A DNA stretch of 64,000 nt from Porphyromonadaceae bacterium UBA4277 (GCA_002395965.1 DGVT01000052.1:875-64874); one strand, 5' to 3'; counted from the stretch's first letter, positions 43,878 through 52,773 are shown. The notes: generated by a model not told the origin, from the letters alone. A program made the numbers and translations.

Positions 43878-44575
43878 CGTTTCTTACTTTTAAGATTTAC
43901 AGGGTTTACCACCGGACTATTAAGTTCGTCTTCCACACCAAAGAGGTTGCGGATGTTATCTTGCGGAATATTAGTATAAAGTTCAGCTTCCATTTCGCCC
44001 TGGCCACTCGTGACGGCAAGCAACGGCGATGAGATTTGAAGCATGTGAATTACGTTATTCGTCACATCATGATACACAAGCACTCCCTCAATTTTTTCGG
44101 TTGTCACCGCCGTTATCGAGCAGTAGGCCTTCATGCCGGGCTGCAGCTTGGAGCGCAATTCATCAAAGGGCATAAACAACGTGGCATTGTGTCCGCCATA
44201 CTGGTGGTGATGCACGGTGATGTCACGTTGTCCACCATCTATCTTGCCCAGCAGCAGGTTATTCATTGTCTCCATCGGGTAACGAGCATCGTCCACCGGC
44301 ACACACTCGTTGCGACCGGCTATGTAATACACATCGTTGCGCAACGATTTAATCTGGAAGTTCTCGCCTTCAACCACAAAGACCGTTCCACGCTTGCGGC
44401 CGTCACGGCCTATAACAGCTTTCTCGGCATGGCTGAATGCGTCTTCACCCATATCACTGCTCAGCAGAGCAAACAATATACTGTCGGCCTGGGCTTTATC
44501 GACCTTGCCGGCCGAGTAGGCCATCAAGGGCAGTGTCAGAGCAATTAAAAGAAATATTTTTTTCATCTCATTCAT
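43874..44575 (-). CDS. Exported protein of unknown function
   Basis: A 233-residue protein with a signal peptide (residues 1-22, ending MAYSA). The mature part is a mix of strands and helices without a motif I know; it contains VHHHQYGGHNATLFMPFDEL and a basic tail SKKR. No CxxC or lipobox is present. The first ATG at 44575 or the one at 44566 (MKKIF) could be used. It follows the Sel1 gene by 22 bp and overlaps the next gene by 4 bp, so it is co-translated with it. Confidence 0.55.
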   Translation of the reverse strand: MNEMKKIFLLIALTLPLMAYSAGKVDKAQADSILFALLSSDMGEDAFSHAEKAVIGRDGRKRGTVFVVEGENFQIKSLRNDVYYIAGRNECVPVDDARYPMETMNNLLLGKIDGGQRDITVHHHQYGGHNATLFMPFDELRSKLQPGMKAYCSITAVTTEKIEGVLVYHDVTNNVIHMLQISSPLLAVTSGQGEMEAELYTNIPQDNIRNLFGVEDELNSPVVNPVNLKSKKR

Positions 44576-44597
44576 GGTTATGCTTTAATCTTTCACA

Positions 44598-46226
44598 TTA
44601 TTTCATTTGACGGCCGTCGTTGTCCACTACAGGGTGCGACTCGTTGGGGACATCGACGACTAAGGGTTGCGACGCCAGTTCGCGCCAGCGGGCTGCTTCA
44701 GCTTGATTGATATCTACAACCTCGCCGCGACCGTAGATTTCGGCCAGTTGCAGCCGCGACTGGATGTGGCCGGCTGTGGCTGCTGCCGTGAAGAGCTGGA
44801 TGGCACGCTTATAGTTGCGAGGCACACCACGTGCATCCATATAGCACTTTGCTAACGAATATTGAGCCTCGGTGTAGTTTTGCATGGCGGCCAGGCGATA
44901 CCACCGGGCTGCCATATTATAAATTCGTTTCACGCCGCGGCCGGCGAAATAAGAGTTGGCCAAATGATATTGAGCCTCGGCGTTACCGGCTTGAGCCGCC
45001 AGGCGGTAGAGATTTACGGCACGACCCGGCTGGTCATAGTCGTCGAGCAACTTGGCAATGGGTAGCCAAGGCAGTGAATGCGGCTTGTCGTGAAACACCG
45101 AGCCTTCAACATTCAGATTGTCTTGTGCAGTCGTGTCGCCCTTCTCGGCCGCCATCTTCAGCCAGTGCTCGGCCAAGTCGGCATTTTCGTCGGTTCCACG
45201 GCCATATCTGTAGCAAGCCGACAACAGGCGCATGGCCGACGGGTTGACATATCCCTCTTCATCTTCAACAGCGCGCGTGAGCCACTCGAAGGCCTGATCG
45301 TAATCTTTGGGAACGCCCTGGCCACGGTAGAAGCACTCACCTATTCTTGCGGCGCCTCCCAAGTTGCCATTGTTCAGTGCACGGCTGAACCATTTCACAG
45401 CCTCAGGGTAACTCTGTTTTATAACGTCGTTACCATAGTAATAAAAACATCCGAGGCGGTACTGAGCATCGGCCTCACCGGCATCGGCCGCCTTTGTATA
45501 GAGTTCAATGGCCTTTTGATAGCTTTGGGCATACACATCACCATGCTCGTAGCACCAGCCTAAATTGAAAAATGCCTCGACATAACCATTTTGAGCTGCC
45601 TGCTCCCACATGGCTACGGCTTTAGCATGGTCGGGCTGCCGCGACACACCCTGATAATACAAGCACCCGAGTGCATATTGTGCTTCAGGCAGTCCCGACT
45701 GCGCCGCTTTCTCGGCACACGTCCAGGCACTCTGAGCATTCTTTTCGATGGCAAGATAATAATACGCTTCATTAAGTGCGGCCAGAGGATTGCCATTCTG
45801 CATAGCTGCCTGCATCATCTTTCGCGAATTATCAAGGTTTTTCTTCACTCCCACCCCACTGCGCACACAAAATGCAAGGTTGATCATGCCATAGGGGTCG
45901 CCTTGCTTGGCTGCTGCTTGAAACGCCTTCAGTGCCTTGACGGTATCGGCTGCAGCACCATAGCCGTGAAGCAAGCACCAACCGATGTCGTTATGAGCTG
46001 TAACCGACCCTTTTTCAGCCGCTTTGTTATAGTTGCTTAAAGCATTTGTATAGCTGATTTTCAAGCCGTTTCCCGACTGATAGCAGTAGCCCAACGAGCG
46101 CAGGGCATCTTTATCGCCCTGCGATGCCTGAGCCTCGATCTCGGGAGTGTAGCGCAGCTGTGCTACAGCACTCAAGTGAATTAAAACCGCACATATAATT
46201 AGCGATATGTAATTAATCTTGTTCAT
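44598..46226 (-). CDS. Exported Sel1-repeat protein
   Basis: A 542-residue protein with a signal peptide (residues 1-22, ending SAVAQ) and roughly a dozen Sel1-like repeats (SLR) from about 40 to 510. Units show the A..G...A...LG.CY..G pattern, such as AQYALGCLYYQGVSRQPDHA and AQYRLGCFYYYGNDVIKQSY. SLR proteins act as scaffolds in signalling and envelope complexes. A frame from 46262 would overlap the kinase gene; the ATG at 46226 leaves a 23 bp gap and starts the signal peptide. It directly follows the kinase gene and may be the periplasmic partner of the kinase tail. Confidence 0.8.
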   Translation of the reverse strand: MNKINYISLIICAVLIHLSAVAQLRYTPEIEAQASQGDKDALRSLGYCYQSGNGLKISYTNALSNYNKAAEKGSVTAHNDIGWCLLHGYGAAADTVKALKAFQAAAKQGDPYGMINLAFCVRSGVGVKKNLDNSRKMMQAAMQNGNPLAALNEAYYYLAIEKNAQSAWTCAEKAAQSGLPEAQYALGCLYYQGVSRQPDHAKAVAMWEQAAQNGYVEAFFNLGWCYEHGDVYAQSYQKAIELYTKAADAGEADAQYRLGCFYYYGNDVIKQSYPEAVKWFSRALNNGNLGGAARIGECFYRGQGVPKDYDQAFEWLTRAVEDEEGYVNPSAMRLLSACYRYGRGTDENADLAEHWLKMAAEKGDTTAQDNLNVEGSVFHDKPHSLPWLPIAKLLDDYDQPGRAVNLYRLAAQAGNAEAQYHLANSYFAGRGVKRIYNMAARWYRLAAMQNYTEAQYSLAKCYMDARGVPRNYKRAIQLFTAAATAGHIQSRLQLAEIYGRGEVVDINQAEAARWRELASQPLVVDVPNESHPVVDNDGRQMK

Positions 46227-46249
46227 CTGTGTTCGGTTAGTCGTTATTT

Positions 46250-48259
46250 TTACCAGTCCCACTTGGCATTAAATGCCTCGATGCGCCGCTGCACATCGGG
46301 GCTGGCACTTGATTTGAGCGAATTAAGGCGGCGCATGTCGGCCGACGACGGCATTGTGCCTGCTGCATTGAGCCTCGACAGCAGCGCCAAAGCCTGTTTA
46401 TCGGCCTGACTCTGTGAAGTGACTGCCGATTGTTTTTTCTCACTCTTGGCTGCTTCGGCCTTATCGGCAGCTTTAGACTGCTGTGAGGCAACGCTCTTCT
46501 TTTCTTCGGTTTTAGGCTTTTCGGCCTTCTGTGCCTCAGTTTTTTCAACTTTTGCGGCCGGTACGGCAACTGAGGTCGCCGGTTCGCGCTCCTGAGCCGG
46601 TGCCGCTGGCTTCACATCAGCCTGCGACGGGGTCGAAGCCTTATTATCTTCAACAGCATTCATTTCCTCTACACCATCGGCTACCGAGTCGGCTTCGGTC
46701 GATATGAGCTCAGTTTGCTGTTTGCTCATTGATTTTACAAGTTTGGGAACATAAACAATCGCTGCACCCACAATGCATCCGGCAGCAATTATTGCGCCTA
46801 TCAGCTTCATGTTCACCTTAACATGGCGGGCAACATCGGTCACTACTTGCGTGGCTCCGTCGGAAACAGACGAGATCTTCTTCACCAGAGCCGACTGAGG
46901 CTTAAATGATGAGTTCATCACACAATAGGTCGTGCCGGCCGCCTCAAAGCAGATGGCTTCGATCATCCCGCCCTTGCCTCGCGTCATGGCCGGCAAGGTT
47001 TCGAGGCTCTCGATTCCGGTCGTTTCCAGAACCGAAGTGGTGAACAGCTGCTTTTGTTCTTCACTGATGTGCCCTAAGGTGACACTATAATCTTCGCCAC
47101 GTTTCGACACGCCATTAACAAACTGTTCAAAAAGTATGAACGACTGCTTGGCAATCGACGGCGCCGTCTCGATCGACTGCGTTGCATGCATGTCGGCCGT
47201 ATTGCGGTTTTCAGATGCACGCCGGGCTTCATATCTGATATAGCCTTTACAATCATCCAAGATGCGCGTGACGCGATAGCTGTCGAGCGGTCCTGCCACA
47301 ATGTGCCCCACGGGCAAGGTGTAGCTTGCAGCAAGTTCTTTAAGGAAATCGGCCGCCGTCGGGGTGCGGTATTGCCTTAGTGGCTGCATGGCATGAATAA
47401 TGGCATTGCGCGTGCGCTCACTCACCCCCTCGGGAAGCGAGCTGCTGATATATGCCTCATTCACGTCGGCCGAGTTGATGGGGTCTTGACCGGTGAGCAA
47501 GTAGAAGGTGGTTGCGGCCAGGGCATACACGTCGATGCGCGGGTCGAACGACGTAATGGGCTGTGCCTGCTCCATGGGCGAGTAGCCCGGCGTCAGGCCG
47601 CTGGAGTTGGAAAGTGTGGTGCGCGCCCCTTTATCATCGAAGTGCAGTGAGATGCCGAAGTCGATAAGCATCGGCACATCGGCCTGTGTGTCGCCACCGC
47701 TTCGCATCACTATGTTCTCCGGCTTGATGTCCATGTGCAGGATTTTACGCCGGTGCAGAAATTCCACAGCATCGACTATGGGACGGATAAACGACAGGGC
47801 CTGCACCTCGCTCATCACGCCATCGGCCTTGACTCTTGAGCGCAGACTGCCGCCATTGAGGAATTCCATCACAAAATATGACGTGCCGTTAGCATCAAAG
47901 CATTCATTCACGGGCACAATGTGATGGTTGGTGAGGGCCTCCTCGTTTCCAAGTTTGCGGTTAGCTTCACAAATGCTCACAAGCCTGCCGGCCTCGGCCT
48001 TGAAATCTTGCTGGCAACGTAACACCTCGGCCTGTCCCACCTCGGCATAGGTCATGGTGCAACCATCTTGCTCATTGCGCATGCAATGAGATTTCAAGAA
48101 AAACTCTTTTACGGCAAACTGCGTCTTTACGGGGATGTTCTGGTTCATTATCACGGCCGAAACCAGATAAGTAAACCCAAAACCGCCTTGACCAAGCACA
48201 CTTTCTACTACATACTTGTTTTTGCCATTGAGTATAGTACCTTTTGCCAGCTCATACAT
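46250..48259 (-). CDS. Membrane-bound eukaryotic-type Ser/Thr protein kinase
   Basis: A 669-residue protein. The kinase domain (about 15-310) has the Gly loop GQGGFGFTY at 23-31, the ATP Lys in FAVKEFF (K51), the catalytic loop HMDIKPENI (HRD is HMD), the metal motif DFGIS and the activation-segment end TPGYSPMEQ; all catalytic residues are present. A second domain (about 320-470) is unrecognised. A single membrane helix near 485-506 (LIGAIIAAGCIVGAAIVY) is followed by a Lys/Ala/Glu-rich periplasmic tail of about 160 residues. There are no PASTA repeats. It lies between PP2C and Sel1 genes and is the presumed centre of the module. Confidence 0.9.
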   Translation of the reverse strand: MYELAKGTILNGKNKYVVESVLGQGGFGFTYLVSAVIMNQNIPVKTQFAVKEFFLKSHCMRNEQDGCTMTYAEVGQAEVLRCQQDFKAEAGRLVSICEANRKLGNEEALTNHHIVPVNECFDANGTSYFVMEFLNGGSLRSRVKADGVMSEVQALSFIRPIVDAVEFLHRRKILHMDIKPENIVMRSGGDTQADVPMLIDFGISLHFDDKGARTTLSNSSGLTPGYSPMEQAQPITSFDPRIDVYALAATTFYLLTGQDPINSADVNEAYISSSLPEGVSERTRNAIIHAMQPLRQYRTPTAADFLKELAASYTLPVGHIVAGPLDSYRVTRILDDCKGYIRYEARRASENRNTADMHATQSIETAPSIAKQSFILFEQFVNGVSKRGEDYSVTLGHISEEQKQLFTTSVLETTGIESLETLPAMTRGKGGMIEAICFEAAGTTYCVMNSSFKPQSALVKKISSVSDGATQVVTDVARHVKVNMKLIGAIIAAGCIVGAAIVYVPKLVKSMSKQQTELISTEADSVADGVEEMNAVEDNKASTPSQADVKPAAPAQEREPATSVAVPAAKVEKTEAQKAEKPKTEEKKSVASQQSKAADKAEAAKSEKKQSAVTSQSQADKQALALLSRLNAAGTMPSSADMRRLNSLKSSASPDVQRRIEAFNAKWDW

Positions 48260-48284
48260 CGTTTAACGTCTTTATATATATTGT

Positions 48285-49211
48285 TTATTTAATGCCAAAA
48301 ATGCGTTTGAGAAAACTCCAAATTCCACATTTAGGCTTATAGGGATTAGTGCGTAGTGTTGAAGCTATATTCACCACACCGGCCTCGTTGTTATCGCACC
48401 TGATGGTATTGCCGTCGGCATTGCCGTGACGCAGTGCGCCGGCACCGTCGGCATACTCTACATGATCAACGTGAATGAGTATTGCCGTTGAGTTATCACT
48501 ACTTGCTTGGCAACGCTCTTTCATCCGAGCTATGATTTGCTCGTCGCTGGTGGCATTACCCATGATGTCGATCAGCATTTCGTCGTCAATCGACTGCAAC
48601 ACCCCGTCGGAGCACAGAAACACATAGTCGCCATCCTTGACGTCGGCAGTTTGCAGCACAGTGGCCATGCAACGGGTTTGGTCGGCATCGGTGGGCGACA
48701 TATAGCGCGTGATGATGTGCCGCCGCTTGTCGGTTTCGGCCTCGTCGGGAGTTATCATGCCGTTATGCACCATGGTGTTAACCATCGAGTGGTCATCGCT
48801 ACGATAGATTATACCATCGTCGGGGCGAATGTGATAGATGCGGCTATCGCCTATGTGCGCAAGCGTCATTCCACTGCCATGAAAGGCTGCAAGCACCATG
48901 GTCGTGGCCATATCATGATTATTGTTAGCAGCATTAGCATCGAGGGCATTATAGGCCTTGTCAAGAGCACGACCAAAGTCGGCATTAGTGAAATCTTTAC
49001 TCCAGTCAAACTGCATCAGCGCCGACCCGATGGTATTTGCCACAAGACCGCTGGCCACCTCGCCCTTGGCATGGCCACCCACGCCGTCACACACGATAAA
49101 GAACCGCTGATTGGGCGGAAGGACATCCATGTCGGGAAAACGGCTGTCTTCCTGATTAGAGCGTTTGCCCAGCAATATGAATGAATAGGCCTGTCGTAAA
49201 CTAATTTTCAT
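48285..49211 (-). CDS. PP2C-type Ser/Thr protein phosphatase
   Basis: A 308-residue cytoplasmic phosphatase that would reverse the action of the neighbouring kinase. PPM motifs are intact: GKRSNQEDS near residue 15, VCDGVGGHAKGEVAS at about 41-55 with the metal Asp, HIGDSRIYH, FLCSDGVLQ and SSDNSTAIL with the C-terminal metal Asp. The last 60 residues are a tail outside the domain. Eight bp separate it from the FHA gene and 25 bp from the kinase gene. Confidence 0.92.
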   Translation of the reverse strand: MKISLRQAYSFILLGKRSNQEDSRFPDMDVLPPNQRFFIVCDGVGGHAKGEVASGLVANTIGSALMQFDWSKDFTNADFGRALDKAYNALDANAANNNHDMATTMVLAAFHGSGMTLAHIGDSRIYHIRPDDGIIYRSDDHSMVNTMVHNGMITPDEAETDKRRHIITRYMSPTDADQTRCMATVLQTADVKDGDYVFLCSDGVLQSIDDEMLIDIMGNATSDEQIIARMKERCQASSDNSTAILIHVDHVEYADGAGALRHGNADGNTIRCDNNEAGVVNIASTLRTNPYKPKCGIWSFLKRIFGIK

Positions 49212-49219
49212 AAACCGTC

Positions 49220-50212
49220 CTATTTAACGCGCACAAAACGCATTGTAGTTCTTCCTAACCTAATGGTGTCGCCATAGTTCAAATACACCGAATCGCCCAC
49301 GGCATATTGCTGCTTATTGACATAGACCGGATTAGCCGCACTCAGCACCCTGAACAGGAAACGATAGCCGGCCTTGGCATCATCGGCTGGCAACACATCA
49401 ATCATCACCGACTGGCGACTCATGAAACTGTCGTTAAACGAGATGCTGCTGGGCTTCTCTGAATCGGCACGGCCTATTGTATTCTGGCCTACCCGCAAGC
49501 GGATTGTCTTCTTATTCAGCCCCATGAAGCCGCCGAATGCTATTCCTCCCATCGACTGCTGCTTGTCGTGGTCGCGCAGTGCGATGGTCACTTGTGGCTC
49601 GACCGGTGCCTTGGCTGTCGCCACCTTTACTTGCGCCTGAGCTGCAGGGTCATCCACTACAAAGACGATAGGCGTCTTGCAAGCTACGCATGAAATCGTT
49701 TTGCGGCCGGCGCTGGCAGGCTTCAGGATGTGCATCTTCCCGCAATTCCCGCACTTGATGCGCACAGGCTGGCCCAACTGCGCATGCTCGTTAATCATAA
49801 ACGATCCGTCGCCGGCTGCAATAGCCAGTCCCAGCAGAGGAGCCGATGGCATAGCCTGAGCACCGACCTGAACCGGCGGTTGAACCGGCTGAGGCGCGAT
49901 GAAGGCCGCTTGCGCAGGCTGTGGCGCGGGCTGCGAAACGGGCTGCGAAACGGGCTGTGGTGCAGGCTGAGGCGCGGGCTGTGGTGCAGGCTGAGGTGCC
50001 GATGGGGTTATCGCAGAATTATTCTGAATGCGCAATAGTAGCGGAGACTTACACTCACGACATGCAATAATTGCATTACCGGCGCGAAGCACCCTATAGG
50101 CATTCTCACAGCCACAGGCCGGACAGGCAACACTCACGTCCTGCCCGGCTTGCGCTACGATTTCAATTCTATGTATCTGCCCTAATGCATTGGGCATATT
50201 TGAATCACTCAT
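49220..50212 (-). CDS. FHA-domain protein with two zinc ribbons
   Basis: A 330-residue cytoplasmic protein. A zinc ribbon (CPACGCEN with CRECKSP, about 30-57) leads to a Pro/Gln/Ala linker of repeated PAPQ units, a second ribbon (CGNCGKMH with CVACKTP, about 155-185), and a C-terminal FHA fold (about 238-330; NTIGRADSEKP, SFMSRQSVMIDV, NYGDTIRLGR). In classical FHA domains the loop reads SRxH; here the His position is Ser, so phosphothreonine binding may be altered. FHA domains read phospho-Thr, which fits the kinase and phosphatase next door. Ribbons may bind nucleic acid, lipid or partners. Confidence 0.82.
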   Translation of the reverse strand: MSDSNMPNALGQIHRIEIVAQAGQDVSVACPACGCENAYRVLRAGNAIIACRECKSPLLLRIQNNSAITPSAPQPAPQPAPQPAPQPVSQPVSQPAPQPAQAAFIAPQPVQPPVQVGAQAMPSAPLLGLAIAAGDGSFMINEHAQLGQPVRIKCGNCGKMHILKPASAGRKTISCVACKTPIVFVVDDPAAQAQVKVATAKAPVEPQVTIALRDHDKQQSMGGIAFGGFMGLNKKTIRLRVGQNTIGRADSEKPSSISFNDSFMSRQSVMIDVLPADDAKAGYRFLFRVLSAANPVYVNKQQYAVGDSVYLNYGDTIRLGRTTMRFVRVK

Positions 50213-50227
50213 TTTATTAATTTGAAT

Positions 50228-51511
50228 TTACGCCATTGAGCTGTCGTCGAAGCCGATGAGATCGGTATTCAGGTCTTCATCGTTTGAAGCAAGCTCCTCA
50301 CCGGGAACTAAGTCGTCAAACAAATCATCGGTGTTGCTGTCCATTGCGGTTTCAAGCGTTGAATCGATGTGGCTATCGTCGGGAGTGTCGATGATATCGT
50401 GCTCGTCAACATAGGCCACTTCTTCACCTTCGCCGTTACCTTCTATTCCTGTGATTTCGGCACCTGAGCTTGCATACATCGACGTATCGGCCAATGTCTC
50501 AGGGTTGATTTCGTGAACAAATGCCTGCATTTCTCCCACATTCACCTCAAAGTGGATGCCACCGCCCAGCGCAGCATATTCGTGGCCGGTCATGTCGGTC
50601 AGCGTGTCGAGGAAGCCGTCGCCATCGCTGTCAACGAGCAGCATATACTGGCCGTTGTCGTTGGCAAGCAGGGCTGCCATGTGCGTCTGTCCGTCGCCAT
50701 TGAGCTCGGTCTGAACCATATCGGCAGGCTTAAGGCCCATCATCGACATGAATATCTCGGGGCTCACGTTCACCGTGTCGGCAAGGTCATCACCCACTCC
50801 ACTTGACAGGATGTTCATTGCCGATTGCGACAGTGGCGGTATCTCTTGGTTCAGCGCAGCTGCAGAATTTGCAGCCTCTACATTATTGGCAGGCTGAGCG
50901 GGCTGAGTAGTCTGGGCGTCGTTGGCGGGCTGAGCGGGAGAATCATTATTTGCCAGCCACTGCTCGTCAACGGGCAGTCCATTAGCATCGGCTACGAAGC
51001 CGGCTGCATCGACATGGGTCTCGGCCATGGTCTCGGCAGGTGCAGCCACATTATCATGATGCACATCGTGAGCGGCGGCCGGAGCAGCCGGGGCATGCTG
51101 TGCTTGAGCTGGTTGTGCTTGAGCTGCAGTATTGGCATGCTGGGCACTGGCCTGGGCTGCACTGTGAGGCTGTGAGGCGGCGGCCCTTACGGGCTCGGCA
51201 GCTTGTGCTGCGGCACTTTCGTGTGCGTGAGCTTGATATTGAGATTGAGCTTGAGATTGTGTCTCGGCAGCCTCAGGATGCTGGTCTTGCATGAGTTGTT
51301 CCTCGGCATTAGCCTGGGCTAAGGCCTCTTCTTGTGCTTCTGCCACCTGTGCTTCGTCGCCGCCGAGCACCGATGCTGCGAGACCACCCACTCCGGCCAC
51401 TGCTGCAGCCGCACCGGCCACCTTTGCAGCTTTTGCCCACTTCATGTCCTTGTTCTCACCTTGATTTTTCTTGTTCTCGTTTCCGAAAGCTTGAGTTGTC
51501 TGAGTATCCAT
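50228..51511 (-). CDS. Acidic, Ala/Gln-rich protein with EF-hand-like motif
   Basis: A 427-residue protein of unknown family and very biased composition. Residues 1-25 are polar and basic; 26-52 are Ala/Gly-rich and hydrophobic (AGAAAAVAGVGGLAASVLGG), a possible membrane or glycine-zipper segment; 55-235 are Ala/Gln/His low complexity. At 235-350 a folded part includes the calcium-loop-like DSDGDGFLDTLTD. The last 70 residues are strongly acidic with many Ser/Thr (e.g. DDSHIDSTLETAMDSNTDD), a possible kinase target. It is the first gene behind the promoter at 51555-51586, 15 bp ahead of the FHA/zinc-ribbon gene. Confidence 0.6.
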   Translation of the reverse strand: MDTQTTQAFGNENKKNQGENKDMKWAKAAKVAGAAAAVAGVGGLAASVLGGDEAQVAEAQEEALAQANAEEQLMQDQHPEAAETQSQAQSQYQAHAHESAAAQAAEPVRAAASQPHSAAQASAQHANTAAQAQPAQAQHAPAAPAAAHDVHHDNVAAPAETMAETHVDAAGFVADANGLPVDEQWLANNDSPAQPANDAQTTQPAQPANNVEAANSAAALNQEIPPLSQSAMNILSSGVGDDLADTVNVSPEIFMSMMGLKPADMVQTELNGDGQTHMAALLANDNGQYMLLVDSDGDGFLDTLTDMTGHEYAALGGGIHFEVNVGEMQAFVHEINPETLADTSMYASSGAEITGIEGNGEGEEVAYVDEHDIIDTPDDSHIDSTLETAMDSNTDDLFDDLVPGEELASNDEDLNTDLIGFDDSSMA

Positions 51512-51554
51512 AATCTTAAGTTTTAATTGTTTGTAATGTTTCTGATTTCTGTTG

Positions 51555-51586
51555 CAAAGTTAATGCCGCATTTCAATGTGTCCAAA
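51555..51586 (-). promoter_or_regulatory. Promoter of the kinase/phosphatase operon
   Basis: Minus-strand TTTG at 51586-51583, a 20 bp spacer, and TAACTTTG at 51562-51555 followed by C: a full consensus match. The start near 51548 gives a 37-nt leader to the ATG at 51511. It separates the nine-gene operon from the LytTR and FHA pair upstream. Confidence 0.72.
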
Positions 51587-51676
51587 TTTTTTGAAGCATC
51601 TTGTTTGAAGGTGCGGGGGTTAATTGACGAAACATTGCATTCTGGCATTTGAAACATTAAAAACCATCTCGTAGCA

Positions 51677-52306
51677 TTACTGAGCCTTGCAGCGCGGGCA
51701 ATGCAGATTCTTCACGTCATTGGCACTTAATGTGTTGTGGCACGCAGGATTAGGGCATTGCATGAACAACGTTTCCTGCTCTTTAATTTTCTTGCGGGCA
51801 TTAATGGGGTCGTAGGCAAGTCCTGTGATTACCGTTACAAGGCTGGATAAACGCAAAAATAATATTGTCCCGGCCGGATCGGTAAAAAACATGGAGCCTA
51901 TTAGGGCTATTGCCGACAGGCCGGTAGTGCCCCACTTTATATATTTAGCCTTCTTTTCTTGGCGGTTTAGGCGTTTTTCAAAATTCTCTTTGATGTCGCG
52001 TATGTGATAAAAATCTTCAGTATAATTCTTGGGTGTGAGCAAATGGCGGGCATAGAACGAGCACCCTTTAACATTTTCTCCCCCAAGGACGATAAACGTG
52101 TCGGGGGTAATCGACACACGGCTCACTCTCACAAGTTGCCCGTTATCGCCACGGATAAACGTCCCGTTGGGAGAGCCCAGGTCCTCAAGTGTCCAGTTTT
52201 TATTGTCGTCAATGGTTACGCGTGCATGCTGACGGCTCACAGCCGTGGCACTCTGTGGAATAACAAAGGGCTCTTCGCATTCACGACCCAGAACATATTC
52301 TGTCAT
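51677..52306 (-). CDS. FHA-domain protein with membrane helices and C-terminal zinc ribbon
   Basis: A 209-residue protein. The N-terminal FHA domain (residues 1-90) is canonical: YVLGRE, TAVSRQHARVTID, GSPNGTFI. A coiled basic stretch (about 100-122) follows, then two hydrophobic helices (about 125-165; IALIGSMFFTDPAG, LFLRLSSLVTVITG), and a four-Cys zinc ribbon at the end (CPNPACHNTL, HCPRCKAQ). It would place a phospho-Thr reader at the inner membrane. It follows the LytTR gene by 33 bp and lies just upstream of the kinase operon promoter. Confidence 0.85.
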   Translation of the reverse strand: MTEYVLGRECEEPFVIPQSATAVSRQHARVTIDDNKNWTLEDLGSPNGTFIRGDNGQLVRVSRVSITPDTFIVLGGENVKGCSFYARHLLTPKNYTEDFYHIRDIKENFEKRLNRQEKKAKYIKWGTTGLSAIALIGSMFFTDPAGTILFLRLSSLVTVITGLAYDPINARKKIKEQETLFMQCPNPACHNTLSANDVKNLHCPRCKAQ

Positions 52307-52339
52307 ACCTATAAAGTTTTCAATAATTGTGTAAAATGA

Positions 52340-52705
52340 CTACTTGTTGTACTTGTCTTCGATGTATTCCTTAAAACTGCGGATCAGAGATTTGGGAATA
52401 GCCAGCACTAAGGACTGATGCTCAAGGTCGCTGAAAACGACATTTTGCTTGAGCACATTAATGCGACGCAAATAGTTATGGTTCACTATCACACTGCGGC
52501 CAAGACGCGCAAACGGGCTTGATGTGCCTTTCTCATAGGCCTTGGCTATCATCAGCTCCACATTCGACAGGCCGGCTGTGAGTGTCGTTTTATGACCTGT
52601 TATATAGACAACAAGCGAATAATTACCACCTGCCTGAATATAGGCAACCTTATCTAAATCAACGATTACAAGCTCATCTCTTGTATTATAACATAACTGT
52701 GGCAT
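52340..52705 (-). CDS. Stand-alone LytTR DNA-binding regulator
   Basis: A 121-residue protein consisting almost only of a LytTR DNA-binding domain: VIVDLDKVAYIQAGGNYSLV near the start, then the typical FARLGRSVIVNHNYLRRINV. There is no receiver domain, unlike AgrA/LytR response regulators. It is expected to bind paired direct repeats near promoters; I did not find a clear site. It is co-transcribed with the membrane FHA protein and may control the adjacent kinase operon. Confidence 0.85.
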   Translation of the reverse strand: MPQLCYNTRDELVIVDLDKVAYIQAGGNYSLVVYITGHKTTLTAGLSNVELMIAKAYEKGTSSPFARLGRSVIVNHNYLRRINVLKQNVVFSDLEHQSLVLAIPKSLIRSFKEYIEDKYNK

Positions 52706-52773
52706 AACTAAGTTTTGGTTTTATATTAAAAAACAAGTATTAACAACCTACATACATTCAGTTCTTCAACTTG

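Noticed and set aside
46250..52306. Type VI secretion regulatory genes (PpkA/PppA/Fha)
   Set aside because: The kinase, phosphatase and FHA set is similar in kind, but no T6SS structural gene (sheath, tube, baseplate, ClpV, membrane complex) is in the window and the neighbours are exported repeat proteins.
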